In this document: positions 18,242 through 26,875 of the stretch, piece by piece
Position numbering within the stretch: the first letter of the stretch is position 1
Layout: every line of letters begins with the position of its first letter
Assembly: GCA_963702155.1 (NCBI GenBank)
Contig: OY969717.1
Location: 1,860,001 to 1,924,000 of the forward strand
DNA: 64,000 bases
Direction: 5' to 3'
Origin: G963702155 sp963702155
Lineage (GTDB): Bacteria > Pseudomonadota > Alphaproteobacteria > Micavibrionales > Micavibrionaceae
Program-made: the position numbers and the translations under genes
The notes under the pieces: generated by a model
What the model was told of the DNA's origin: nothing
The model's input: the letters and a program-made list of their open reading frames with translations, nothing else
The model's database searches: none

Positions 18242-19693
18242 ATGGCGGATTTTGGGCTTAAGGCTATGAAGAATGTACCTGTTTTAAATATAGTTGCGAC
18301 AGATGCTTTTAAAGAAGTATCTCAAATTGGTTTAACAACTGTAAAATCGGCATACGACCTTTTAAACAACAGTCATAAATTAACCCCGTACGAGCAGGAA
18401 TTTATATCCTTTGTCGATACAGATGCAGCAAAATTTGCGGCTCTTCCTAAATCGGAACAAAACGATCTTTATAAATTCTCTCTGGAAATTTCAGAAGAAG
18501 ACCGTGAAATAGGGCTGGATATTCTGCGTGCCAAATCTAGATATGAAGCACGTAAAAAAGAGCAAACCCTCCTTAATTTTTTTGAACAACCCTTTGGCGC
18601 AGAATCCAAGCCATGGATTGCAGCCTTGATGCATAATGAATGGCTCAAACAAACCAAACCGGAATTTTCTATGCCAGGTAGCAAAACTGAAAAAGCTTAC
18701 CGCAAAGACAAGGTAACACAAAACCGCCTGCATGAGTATAATCCGGCCTTGCGTTTAAAAAGCTATCTGGATGCCGGTCTTCTACCTAAATATATTACAT
18801 ATGAAGTTAACGATAACGGCAAGTATCAACATATCGATCCTGATTTCCAATCTATGGAGCATGCGTTTTCTATCCTGCTTGGTCATGATCAGTTTGAGGA
18901 TTATCCGGATTGGTATAGAGAAACATATCTCGAATATATGAACGATAATTTGTCTTCATATGGATTATCGCATGAAGATGAAGAGCAATATCGCAGATCT
19001 TTCTCTTATACAGCCAGCGGTATAGAAGCGCTGACGATGAGCGAAAAACGATGGGATAATAAAGAAGAAAATCAAACAAAAGTCATTCCAACGCATAATG
19101 GAAGCGGCATTCAATATATTTTAGCAATTGAAAAACACCCGCATGCCGTCATAGTCAAGCCTAAAGATCGTATTGAAGGTATTACAACACGGTACCGCAA
19201 ACATCTTTTGATTGATGATTTATCTGTAAAAGGGTTTTATGACGTACGTAAAGATCGCGATTATCTTGAAGAAGCGTCAATGTGGTTTCAATTGCCGCAA
19301 ACTTTAGAGCATTCAATGGCAAGATTCCCGGAATTTGCCCCCGCGCTTGATCTGATCAACACAAAATTAGAAGTCGTATTCTTGCGCCTTAAAGCAATGA
19401 CATTATTTCATCCCAACATGAAACACTATAAAAACGATGATAAAATCCATCCGGAAGATGGTTTATGTGATTTGAGCCACCTTCTTGTCAAGGCGTATAA
19501 AGGCGTAGAATTTATGGCTGAAGATGTGCGTCAACTTCATGAAGATATATTTAGATACCGTATAGAAGCAACACGCTATAAAGATATGGATAATCTGGTT
19601 TTGCAAATGGAGCAGCAATCAAAAAAAGCGATGGATATTGTGACAAAACCACAAAACGGTTCACAAATAAAAATCGACTTCCCCAACTTTTAA
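18242..19693 (+). CDS. Unknown protein between dapD and dapE
   Basis: A 483-residue hydrophilic protein that I do not recognise. It has no signal peptide and no membrane helix. It is rich in Lys, Glu and Asp and probably mainly helical. The N-terminal 100 residues contain a charged helix run (SEEDREIGLDILRAKSRYEARKK), and the C-terminus has the segment VRQLHEDIFRYRIEATRYKDM. No catalytic motif stands out. It sits on the same strand between two enzymes of diaminopimelate synthesis, but nothing in the sequence links it to that pathway. It may be a lineage-specific protein inserted into a conserved pair. Confidence 0.6.
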   Translation: MADFGLKAMKNVPVLNIVATDAFKEVSQIGLTTVKSAYDLLNNSHKLTPYEQEFISFVDTDAAKFAALPKSEQNDLYKFSLEISEEDREIGLDILRAKSRYEARKKEQTLLNFFEQPFGAESKPWIAALMHNEWLKQTKPEFSMPGSKTEKAYRKDKVTQNRLHEYNPALRLKSYLDAGLLPKYITYEVNDNGKYQHIDPDFQSMEHAFSILLGHDQFEDYPDWYRETYLEYMNDNLSSYGLSHEDEEQYRRSFSYTASGIEALTMSEKRWDNKEENQTKVIPTHNGSGIQYILAIEKHPHAVIVKPKDRIEGITTRYRKHLLIDDLSVKGFYDVRKDRDYLEEASMWFQLPQTLEHSMARFPEFAPALDLINTKLEVVFLRLKAMTLFHPNMKHYKNDDKIHPEDGLCDLSHLLVKAYKGVEFMAEDVRQLHEDIFRYRIEATRYKDMDNLVLQMEQQSKKAMDIVTKPQNGSQIKIDFPNF

Positions 19694-19771
19694 TAAAACA
19701 ATTTTTTTCGTATATAATTTTTTACGGCGCACCCATTGATTTCTCGGCTTATTACTGACACATAGATATGT

Positions 19772-20917
19772 ATGAGTGCCGATGTAATCAAAATTACCCA
19801 AGATCTAATCCGTTGCAAATCTGTTACCCCCGCTGATGAGGGTGCGCAAGATGTATTGATACATGCCCTGCAAGCGGCTGGTTTTACCGTGAATAAACTC
19901 CCTTTTGGCAATATTTTAAACTTCTTTGTCCGTATTGGTGATGGCGGCCCACACATTTGTTATGCGGGTCATACCGATGTCGTGCCATCCGGACCGGCCG
20001 ATCGCTGGACATTTGATCCTTTTGATCCTCAAATTAAAGACGGTATTTTGTACGGGCGCGGCGCCTCTGATATGAAAGGTTCGGTTGCAGCATTCGCGGC
20101 TGCGGCTATAAACCATGTAAAAGAGTACGGCGCTCCCAAAAACGGCTCGATCAGCTTGCTAATCACTGGCGACGAAGAAGATTTAGCCGATGACGGCACA
20201 ATAAAAGTTTTGGAATGGATGGATAAAAACGGGCAGATACCCGATGTTTGCTTAGTGGGTGAGCCGAGCAATCCTGAAACTTTAGGTGAACAAATGAAAA
20301 TTGGACGGCGCGGGTCATTCTCCGGCAAATTGCGTGTTATTGGTAAACAAGGACATGTGGCCTATCCCATGCGCTCTAAAAATCCCGTTCCGATTATGAT
20401 CAAGCTGCTACATACTCTTTCTACCCATATTTTTGATGAGGGCACAGATTTTTTCCCGCCAAGCAATCTTGAAGTGACAACAATTGACACAGGCAACATG
20501 GCGGATAATGTCATTCCGCGTGAGATCAACGCATCATTTAATATTCGTTTTAACGACATATGGACGGCAAAGAGTTTGGATCAAAAAGTGCGCGCATTAT
20601 TAAATGAACATGGCGAAGAATATACTTTGGAAACCGACTTAAATGCAGCCAGCTTTATGACTAAACCGGGCGCATGGACGGAAACGGTTGCTGCGGCGGT
20701 AAATGATGTGACGGGACTACAGCCTAGGTACGAAACCGATGGCGGAACCAGCGATGCGCGTTTTGTAACAAAATATTGTCCCGTAGTAGAGTTTGGAGGC
20801 ATCAACGACAGCATTCATCAGATTGACGAAAATGCGCGCGTTGAAGATTTAGAAAATCTGGAAAAAATATATCGCCGTGTAATCGAGCGTTATTTAGGAA
20901 TACAAAACACCTCGTAG
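19772..20917 (+). CDS. dapE: Succinyl-diaminopimelate desuccinylase
   Basis: A 381-residue M20-family metallopeptidase that removes succinate from N-succinyl-LL-diaminopimelate, just before the epimerase step. Metal ligands are visible: His67 in AGHTDVVP, the bridging Asp in YGRGASDMKG, and the TGDEED glutamates. The C-terminal ETDGGTSDARF is the DapE-specific signature that separates it from ArgE. Full family length. The gene ends 28 bases from the convergent PRC-barrel gene, and truA, fmt and def follow on the other strand, a neighbourhood common in alphaproteobacteria. Confidence 0.95.
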   Translation: MSADVIKITQDLIRCKSVTPADEGAQDVLIHALQAAGFTVNKLPFGNILNFFVRIGDGGPHICYAGHTDVVPSGPADRWTFDPFDPQIKDGILYGRGASDMKGSVAAFAAAAINHVKEYGAPKNGSISLLITGDEEDLADDGTIKVLEWMDKNGQIPDVCLVGEPSNPETLGEQMKIGRRGSFSGKLRVIGKQGHVAYPMRSKNPVPIMIKLLHTLSTHIFDEGTDFFPPSNLEVTTIDTGNMADNVIPREINASFNIRFNDIWTAKSLDQKVRALLNEHGEEYTLETDLNAASFMTKPGAWTETVAAAVNDVTGLQPRYETDGGTSDARFVTKYCPVVEFGGINDSIHQIDENARVEDLENLEKIYRRVIERYLGIQNTS

Positions 20918-20945
20918 CGACTATAAACTATCACAGCGCTCAACT

Positions 20946-21623
20946 TTAATTTTGCTTTGCATATTTAATCATGGTATCAGCAAAGCTATCTGAAACCGAT
21001 ACGGATCGATTTGATTGTGAAAGATTGTTGTAATCAAGATTGGAAAACGGTATGGCAAATTCTTTACCGCGCATATTGCCGTATTTCATTGAGACATAAA
21101 CCGCATCGGCTTTCGTTCTTGTGTCATTGAGCAAAACATTTTTTACCGTACCCAAAATACGATTATTAGATGCTGTTATTCTCGCCCCTTGTAATGTTTG
21201 GATACTAACTGTATTACTCGCGCCCGCTGGCTCGGTCTGCGCTAAAAGAGCAGGAAACAAATCCTCTACTTCTTCCTCTTCTAACGCAATTTCATATCCA
21301 CTCGTTTTTGTACCGCGGATAACATCGCGGTTCATAAAAATCATAGTGTTCAAACGAATATCATTTAACTCAACCCCGATATTTTGTAATGATCCATTAC
21401 TTTTTAAAACGAGCAAATCTTTAACTTTGCCAATCACATGGCTTCGGCGATCAAGAATATTAAGGCCAAGAACTTCTTCAATCGTTTCAAATTCAGGATT
21501 TTGAAGTGGCTTTAGACGGTTAAGCTCTGTAAGCTTGATATAATCCGCATTTATAACGTCAGCCTGCACAGATGGTATGGCAAGTATGAATAGAGCTAAG
21601 GCAAAGCTTAATATGCGTATCAT
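20946..21623 (-). CDS. Secreted PRC-barrel protein
   Basis: A 225-residue exported protein. I chose the ATG at 21623 because it starts a clean signal peptide (MIRILSFALALFILAIPSVQA) with CGGAGTG upstream; the open frame runs on but without a plausible N-terminus. The mature part has a PRC-barrel domain, seen in LDRRSHVIGKVKDLLVLKSNG followed by IGVELNDIRL, and a second similar repeat in ITASNNRILGTVKNVLLNDT. PRC barrels bind proteins or small molecules in periplasm or cytosol; the partner is unknown. An inverted repeat lies 51 bases before the start. Confidence 0.8.
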   Translation of the reverse strand: MIRILSFALALFILAIPSVQADVINADYIKLTELNRLKPLQNPEFETIEEVLGLNILDRRSHVIGKVKDLLVLKSNGSLQNIGVELNDIRLNTMIFMNRDVIRGTKTSGYEIALEEEEVEDLFPALLAQTEPAGASNTVSIQTLQGARITASNNRILGTVKNVLLNDTRTKADAVYVSMKYGNMRGKEFAIPFSNLDYNNLSQSNRSVSVSDSFADTMIKYAKQN

Positions 21624-21673
21624 AAATATACACTCCGTGTGGGTATAAAGGTTTAAATTTATCTTGCCATCCT

Positions 21674-21696
21674 TATATACCATATTGAGGTATATA
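21674..21696. promoter_or_regulatory. Inverted repeat upstream of PRC-barrel gene
   Basis: TATATACC (21674-21681) and GGTATATA (21689-21696) are perfect eight-base arms around a seven-base spacer. It lies between the truA stop and the PRC-barrel start. No T tract follows on the minus strand, so an operator is more likely than a terminator. Confidence 0.4.
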
Positions 21697-21721
21697 TGCA
21701 AATTATTTTCATAATTAAAAT

Positions 21722-22522
21722 CTACGCATAATCCACATTCATAAGGCATAAGCCTTGCGGCGGCGCAGTCGGACCTCCGGCGGCACGATCTTTGGCATTC
21801 AGAGCGCTTTGAAGATCATCGCAGCTCCATCGCCCTTTGCCTACCAATGTTAATGACCCAACAATATTACGCACCTGATGGTGTAGAAAAGACGGTCCTT
21901 CGGCCTCTATGGTAATTGCACTGCCATCATAGGAATCATAGTCTGTTCTTATAATATCCAGACGATCAATCTGCTTGATCGGAGATTTCGCCTGACATTC
22001 TGCCGCCCGAAATGATGAAAAATCATGTTGCCCTAATAAAATCGGGGCGGCGGCTTGCATGGCCTTAACATCAAGTTTTTGTCGAATATGCCATACATAA
22101 TCCCTCTCTAGCGCGATAAACCCCACGCGGTTTATAATCCGGTAACGGTAGAACTTATTTATGGCCGAAAAACGAGCGTGAAAATCGGGAGCTACTTTTT
22201 CGGCATGGATAATACTAATCGCTTGCGGCACTAAATGTGCATTTAAGGCTTTGGTTAAAACATAACCATCCAGATCCCGCTCTCCATAATCCAGATCAAA
22301 ATGCGCAATTTGCGCAATCGCATGTACGCCGGCATCGGTGCGCCCCGCTGCATATAATCGAATACGTTGCTGGCAGAATTCATAAAGCGCATCTTCAACA
22401 GCACGTTGAATAGTTGGAAGATCGGGCTGCGTTTGCCACCCATAATAATCCATACCTTTATATTCTATAGTCAGTTTCCAGCGAGTGATAAAAACATTAC
22501 GTTTCTGTGTAATCTGCTGCAT
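21722..22522 (-). CDS. truA: tRNA pseudouridine(38-40) synthase
   Basis: A 266-residue TruA, which makes pseudouridine at positions 38-40 of the tRNA anticodon arm. The catalytic Asp63 lies in AAGRTDAGVHAIAQ. The C-terminal FLHHQVRNIVGSLTLVGKG is the second signature. I chose the ATG at 22522 because a longer frame runs back through fmt, while a family-length protein begins at this ATG. It overlaps the end of fmt by 26 bases, so the two are coupled. It is the last gene of a minus-strand series def-fmt-truA. Confidence 0.93.
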   Translation of the reverse strand: MQQITQKRNVFITRWKLTIEYKGMDYYGWQTQPDLPTIQRAVEDALYEFCQQRIRLYAAGRTDAGVHAIAQIAHFDLDYGERDLDGYVLTKALNAHLVPQAISIIHAEKVAPDFHARFSAINKFYRYRIINRVGFIALERDYVWHIRQKLDVKAMQAAAPILLGQHDFSSFRAAECQAKSPIKQIDRLDIIRTDYDSYDGSAITIEAEGPSFLHHQVRNIVGSLTLVGKGRWSCDDLQSALNAKDRAAGGPTAPPQGLCLMNVDYA

Positions 22523-23477
22523 TAACGGCGCGCGCACCAATCTTGATGTATCCGCCATTAAAGGCCGAACCAAAATCCATAACCTTTGCATTATCTGGCT
22601 GAACCATATGCAAGCGCAAAGCTGTGTTATTACCGCACATAATATCGCCTTCTTTATTAACAATAGTTCCCGCTGGTGCATCTATGTCCGCGCTGATTTG
22701 CGTAGAAAGAGTTGCCGATTTAATACGCAAACGTTGTTCTTCAAAATAGGTATAGGTACCAGGCCAGGGATTTAACGCGCGGATCTGCCGATCAATTGCC
22801 TCGGCCGGATGATCCCAATGAATACCACCATCTTCTTTTTTCAAAAGTGGTGCATATGTAGATAACGCGTTGTCTTGCACTATACTTTCAAGCGCGCCAT
22901 ATCTGGCCAGCGTATCAAGCGTACGAAGCATTAAACCAGCGCCCATCTCTGCCAGATCGTCATGAAGGTACGTGGCCGTCGTTTCAAGTGTAATCGGTAT
23001 CTCATCTTTTAAAATCATCGGGCCTGTATCAAGGCCCTCTTCCATCTGCATAATTGTAACGCCGCTCTTTTGATCACCCTGCCAAATCGCTTGCTGGATT
23101 GGCGACGCGCCCCGCCAGCGCGGTAAAAGCGATCCATGAATATTGATACACCCATATTTTGGCGCATCAAGAACGACCTTGGGTAAAATAAGACCATAAG
23201 CCGCAACAATGGCAATATCTGCGTCTTGTGCTACATTTAAAAACTCGTCCAACCCCGGCGATTTCTTGAGTGTATTAGGCGTGTAGACAGCAATTTTTTT
23301 GTCATCAGCATAAAGATGAACGGGAGATTTTTGCACCTTGTGCCCGCGGCCTTTGGGGCGCGGCGGCTGTGTAAATACCGCAGTAACATTATAAGCGCTT
23401 TTATAAATTGCCCTTAATGCAGGAAGCGCAAAATCAGGCGTGCCCATATAGATAATGCGAAGTGGTTTTAATGTCAT
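22497..23477 (-). CDS. fmt: Methionyl-tRNA formyltransferase
   Basis: A 326-residue Fmt, which formylates initiator Met-tRNA. The N-terminal formyltransferase domain starts IIYMGTPDFALPAL. The catalytic Asn and His are in INIHGSLLPRWRGASP and the Asp in EEGLDTGP. The C-terminal domain holds RALNPWPGTYTYFEEQRLRIK, the tRNA-binding barrel. Length is normal. It lies downstream of def, the enzyme that later removes the formyl group, with 42 bases between, and overlaps truA. Confidence 0.96.
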   Translation of the reverse strand: MTLKPLRIIYMGTPDFALPALRAIYKSAYNVTAVFTQPPRPKGRGHKVQKSPVHLYADDKKIAVYTPNTLKKSPGLDEFLNVAQDADIAIVAAYGLILPKVVLDAPKYGCINIHGSLLPRWRGASPIQQAIWQGDQKSGVTIMQMEEGLDTGPMILKDEIPITLETTATYLHDDLAEMGAGLMLRTLDTLARYGALESIVQDNALSTYAPLLKKEDGGIHWDHPAEAIDRQIRALNPWPGTYTYFEEQRLRIKSATLSTQISADIDAPAGTIVNKEGDIMCGNNTALRLHMVQPDNAKVMDFGSAFNGGYIKIGARAVNAADYTET

Positions 23478-23519
23478 GATATTTCAATTTTATTCTTTAA
23501 AAACGTTATATTATAACAA

Positions 23520-24125
23520 TCATAACAAGCTTTTTTTGTATTTTTGCATTTTACGAATAATCATATTGCGTTTCAAAGTAGAAAGATAATCCAAAAATAA
23601 AACACCCTCCAGATGGTCAAGCTCATGTTGAACGCAATGAGATTCTAATCCTTGGGCTTCCCATTCATGGGCTTTGGCGTGTTCATCCAAATACTTTACA
23701 CGTATTTTGGATGGGCGCTGCACATCTCCATAATGACCGGGGATAGATAAACACCCCTCTTCAAAAACAGAGTGTTGATCGGAGTGCCAGATAATTTCAG
23801 GGTTAATCATAATCCGCAAATGCCCTTCGGCCGTGTCGCTTTCCTCGCCTTCCCCACTACGGTAGGCAGAGCCTATATGCAAAACCCCATCTTTTTCATC
23901 TGTATATGCCCAACTTTTAGGATTTAAATCCATTACAAAAATCCGGTTTAAAACCCCGACTTGATTAGCCGCAAGACCTATACCGGCGGCATTTTTCATA
24001 GTGGCCGCCATCCTTTTCACCTGATTTTTTATATCAATATTAATATTTTCAACAGGCGAGGCAATTTGTTTCAAGACCGGATCCGGCGCTTTAATAATAT
24101 CGTAAAGTTCTATATCAAGTTCCAT
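23520..24125 (-). CDS. def: Peptide deformylase
   Basis: A 201-residue metallo-deformylase that removes the N-formyl group from new proteins. All three motifs are present: GIGLAANQVG (about residues 49-58), EEGCLSIPG with the metal-binding Cys, and the HELDH metal site in QHELDHLEG. A stretch around residues 85-103 (GSAYRSGEGEESDTAEG) is longer and more acidic than in most deformylases and interrupts the region after motif I. This could be a lineage-specific loop. It heads the def-fmt-truA run. Confidence 0.96.
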   Translation of the reverse strand: MELDIELYDIIKAPDPVLKQIASPVENINIDIKNQVKRMAATMKNAAGIGLAANQVGVLNRIFVMDLNPKSWAYTDEKDGVLHIGSAYRSGEGEESDTAEGHLRIMINPEIIWHSDQHSVFEEGCLSIPGHYGDVQRPSKIRVKYLDEHAKAHEWEAQGLESHCVQHELDHLEGVLFLDYLSTLKRNMIIRKMQKYKKSLL

Positions 24126-24158
24126 AATCTATCTGCCTAGACTTTTTACAAGAACGCG

Positions 24159-25436
24159 TCAAGCCAGCTTTTTCAAATTTGCATGTTCTGTCTGATAGTC
24201 ATGAATAGCATCTTGATCATCACTATTTAAAGTCAATGGCCGAGCGGCTTGGTCTATACTGCCTAAATCCGGGTACTCTTTACCGCCCGCAGCAGGTTGT
24301 AATTCCTTAAATTTGCGCGCGGCAGGTAAAACAGACGTCTGAAGCGAGCCAACCGCATCATTATATCCGCGCATTGCCGTATCTATATTTTTACCGATTT
24401 TCTCTATATGACCGGTAAAAGTGAGCAAGCGCTTATAAAGATCAAGTCCGCGTTCTGATATCTCCTGCGCATTCTTGGCAAGCTCTACCTGTTTCCAGCT
24501 CATGCCCACAACCCTAAGGAGAGACATCAATAACGTCGGCGAGGCGATGATAACCCCGCGCTCGGCCGCATAATCAACCAAAGAGGGATCTGCGCGCAAA
24601 GCCACTGAATACATCTGCTCGGACGGCAAAAACATCACAACAAAATCAGGGCTTTCAATATTCTCCCAGTAATTCCTTTGCCCAAGTTTTTTCACATGTT
24701 CGCGCACATGTTTAGCCAAATTTTGCATAAGGTTTTTGTAATCCTGCTCATTGGTTTCTTGCCCTAACCGCTGTGCAAATTCATTTAAAGGCGCTTTGGC
24801 GTCTACGATAATATTAAATCCATCCTGCATAGAAATAACCGCATCGGGACGCTGCCGGCCTTCGGCAGTATTCATACTGACTTGGGTTTCATAATGCACA
24901 CCTTTGATAAGTCCGGATTTTTCAAGTAATCCTTCAAGAATATATTCGCCCCAACGGCCTTGCGCAGCCGGATCGCGCAATGCCCCGACAAGCCGCGCCG
25001 TTTCCTTATTAAGGCTCTGTAACGTCTGGCGTAAATCTTGATCCGTACCTTTAACTTGCTCTAACGCTTTAGAAAGCATTTCCAAATTTTGATGTACAGG
25101 TTTGACCATGTCATCAATCGCTTTGCTACGTTTATCAAAATCATGAACGCCATCGGCTTGATGCTTTTTAAACGTCTCACCTGCCAGTTGTAAAAAAAAT
25201 TGGTGCGCCTTTTGCACCGCATCTTGCGCGCTCAATTTAAACTGACTGTCCAGCGCCTCCCGCGCATGGTCATGCGCGTCTCTTTGCGCTTTAATATCTG
25301 CCTTCAATGTTACGATTTGCGCAAACCAACTTTGCCGCGCGAAAAGAAAAACCAGACCCATAAGTACAAGCCCCGTAATAAATCCAAGACCAAGCAGCCC
25401 TGCAGGAGATTGTAAGAATGAAGTCAGCGCTTCCAT
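24159..25436 (-). CDS. rmuC: DNA recombination protein RmuC
   Basis: A 425-residue RmuC-family protein. The N-terminus has one membrane helix (GLLGLGFITGLVLMGLVFLF, about residues 13-32). A coiled-coil segment follows (QRDAHDHAREALDSQ onward). Then comes the conserved nuclease-like core with QGRWGEYILEGLLEKSGL, QRPDAVISM and IIVDAKAPLNEF, which holds PD-(D/E)XK-like acidic residues. The family limits certain DNA rearrangements; its exact role is not settled. The start is divergent from the pilin-like gene, with 58 bases between them, and def follows 33 bases downstream. Confidence 0.92.
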   Translation of the reverse strand: MEALTSFLQSPAGLLGLGFITGLVLMGLVFLFARQSWFAQIVTLKADIKAQRDAHDHAREALDSQFKLSAQDAVQKAHQFFLQLAGETFKKHQADGVHDFDKRSKAIDDMVKPVHQNLEMLSKALEQVKGTDQDLRQTLQSLNKETARLVGALRDPAAQGRWGEYILEGLLEKSGLIKGVHYETQVSMNTAEGRQRPDAVISMQDGFNIIVDAKAPLNEFAQRLGQETNEQDYKNLMQNLAKHVREHVKKLGQRNYWENIESPDFVVMFLPSEQMYSVALRADPSLVDYAAERGVIIASPTLLMSLLRVVGMSWKQVELAKNAQEISERGLDLYKRLLTFTGHIEKIGKNIDTAMRGYNDAVGSLQTSVLPAARKFKELQPAAGGKEYPDLGSIDQAARPLTLNSDDQDAIHDYQTEHANLKKLA

Positions 25437-25494
25437 ATTGTGTCCAATGCCTTTACACTTTTATAAAAATATTAGCCCTCATACTGGACATTAA

Positions 25495-26190
25495 ATGAAA
25501 ACAAATCAAGAACAAAATATCTTTTTTTATCAAAGCGGTAATGCGCTTGTATATGTCTTGATCGCAATTGCGCTCTTCGCTGCGCTTGGGTTTACATTAA
25601 GCCGCCAAAATGATGGAAGCGGTGCAAACCAGCTGTCTGATCAAGAGGCAACATTATACGCAACCCAGTTAATTAGCTATTCCGCGCAAGCAAAGTCAGC
25701 GATAGATCAAATGTTTTTCACTGGCAGCGAGATAGATGACCTTGACTTTACACTTCCAAATGAGGCTGGCTTTAACGCCCCCCCACACATGCATAAGGTT
25801 TTCCATCCATTGGGCGGGGGGCTTAACCCCGGTAATCTGCCACAAAAAGCACAAACAGAGATAGCCACCACCCCACCGGCAAATTGGTATTTGGGACGAT
25901 TTAACAATATCGAATGGACGGCTACAACGGCGCATGAAGTTATTCTTACAGCGTATCAAATAAAACAGGAAGTATGCGCCAAGATCAACAAGCATTTAAC
26001 CGGCAACACAACAATCCCTGCACTAAACGGCAGCATGTCAAGATATCTCATAGATACCGTCTCCAATAGCGGCATGACAACCGTAAGCGGGTCTCCTGTC
26101 TGCACAGCATGCCATCAAGTGACATCAATGTGTGTATCTAATGCAGGCGAAACAGCCTTTTCATTTTATACAATTATTGCCGATCGTTAA
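25495..26190 (+). CDS. Pilin-like membrane-anchored protein
   Basis: A 231-residue protein with a single N-terminal hydrophobic helix (NALVYVLIAIALFAALGFTL, about residues 16-35) preceded by a short polar leader and SG, much like a type IV prepilin or pseudopilin leader. The Glu normally found five residues after the cleavage Gly is missing, as in some minor pseudopilins. The rest is periplasmic or surface-exposed, with four Cys, of which three sit in PVCTACHQVTSMC near the C-terminus. No pilus assembly gene is near. The call rests only on the N-terminal shape; an ordinary anchored protein is the alternative. Confidence 0.45.
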   Translation: MKTNQEQNIFFYQSGNALVYVLIAIALFAALGFTLSRQNDGSGANQLSDQEATLYATQLISYSAQAKSAIDQMFFTGSEIDDLDFTLPNEAGFNAPPHMHKVFHPLGGGLNPGNLPQKAQTEIATTPPANWYLGRFNNIEWTATTAHEVILTAYQIKQEVCAKINKHLTGNTTIPALNGSMSRYLIDTVSNSGMTTVSGSPVCTACHQVTSMCVSNAGETAFSFYTIIADR

Positions 26191-26197
26191 ACGGTCT

Positions 26198-26863
26198 TTA
26201 AAAATCTTGAGGCGGAGCGGCAAATTGATAGAGCGCCGCTCTTAATTCTGGTATACCGCCATTTTTATGTGCGCTAGTATGCAAAACATTGGGGATCGCG
26301 GCAGGATGCTTTTTAAGCGAGGCTTCTATATCTTGGGTGGTCGCCTCCAAATGTGCAGATTTAACTTTATCGGTTTTGGTTAACACAATGCGGTAAGACA
26401 CCGCCGCATCATCCAGCATTTTCAAAAGTTCGCGATCAATGGGCTTAATACCATGACGCGAATCAATCAAAACAACCACGCATCGCAAATTCGGGCGTCC
26501 TCTTAAATAAGAAAAAATGAGGGCATCCCATTCTGCTTTTTGCGTTTTTGAAACTTTGGCATAGCCATAACCCGGCATATCGACCATATATAAACGCTCA
26601 CCCAAATTGAAAAAATTGAGTTGCTGTGTTCTGCCTGGCGTATGGGATGTACGAGCCAGTGCTTTGCGACGTGTAAGCGCATTTAAAAGTGAGGATTTGC
26701 CAACATTGGATCTGCCTGCAAAGGCAATCTCGTTCATCTCCTCTGCATCGGGAAGCTGCGAAAGACTGGCTACACCCAGCATAAAATCACACGCGCCGAC
26801 AAACAGCTTTCTAGCTGGTTCTATAGAAGTCTGTATGATGCCATCATTTTCATTATTGGACAT
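26198..26863 (-). CDS. engB: Ribosome biogenesis GTPase EngB/YsxC (YihA)
   Basis: A 221-residue GTPase needed for large-subunit assembly. G1 is GRSNVGKS (residues 50-57), followed by the switch region TSHTPGRTQQLNFF, G3 VDMPGYG and G4 LTKTDK. Length is typical. It is the last gene of the rpmH-rnpA-yidD-yidC-engB run, 12 bases after yidC, an order seen in many alphaproteobacteria. It ends eight bases from the convergent pilin-like gene. Confidence 0.95.
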   Translation of the reverse strand: MSNNENDGIIQTSIEPARKLFVGACDFMLGVASLSQLPDAEEMNEIAFAGRSNVGKSSLLNALTRRKALARTSHTPGRTQQLNFFNLGERLYMVDMPGYGYAKVSKTQKAEWDALIFSYLRGRPNLRCVVVLIDSRHGIKPIDRELLKMLDDAAVSYRIVLTKTDKVKSAHLEATTQDIEASLKKHPAAIPNVLHTSAHKNGGIPELRAALYQFAAPPQDF

Positions 26864-26875
26864 GATAAAAAATCA

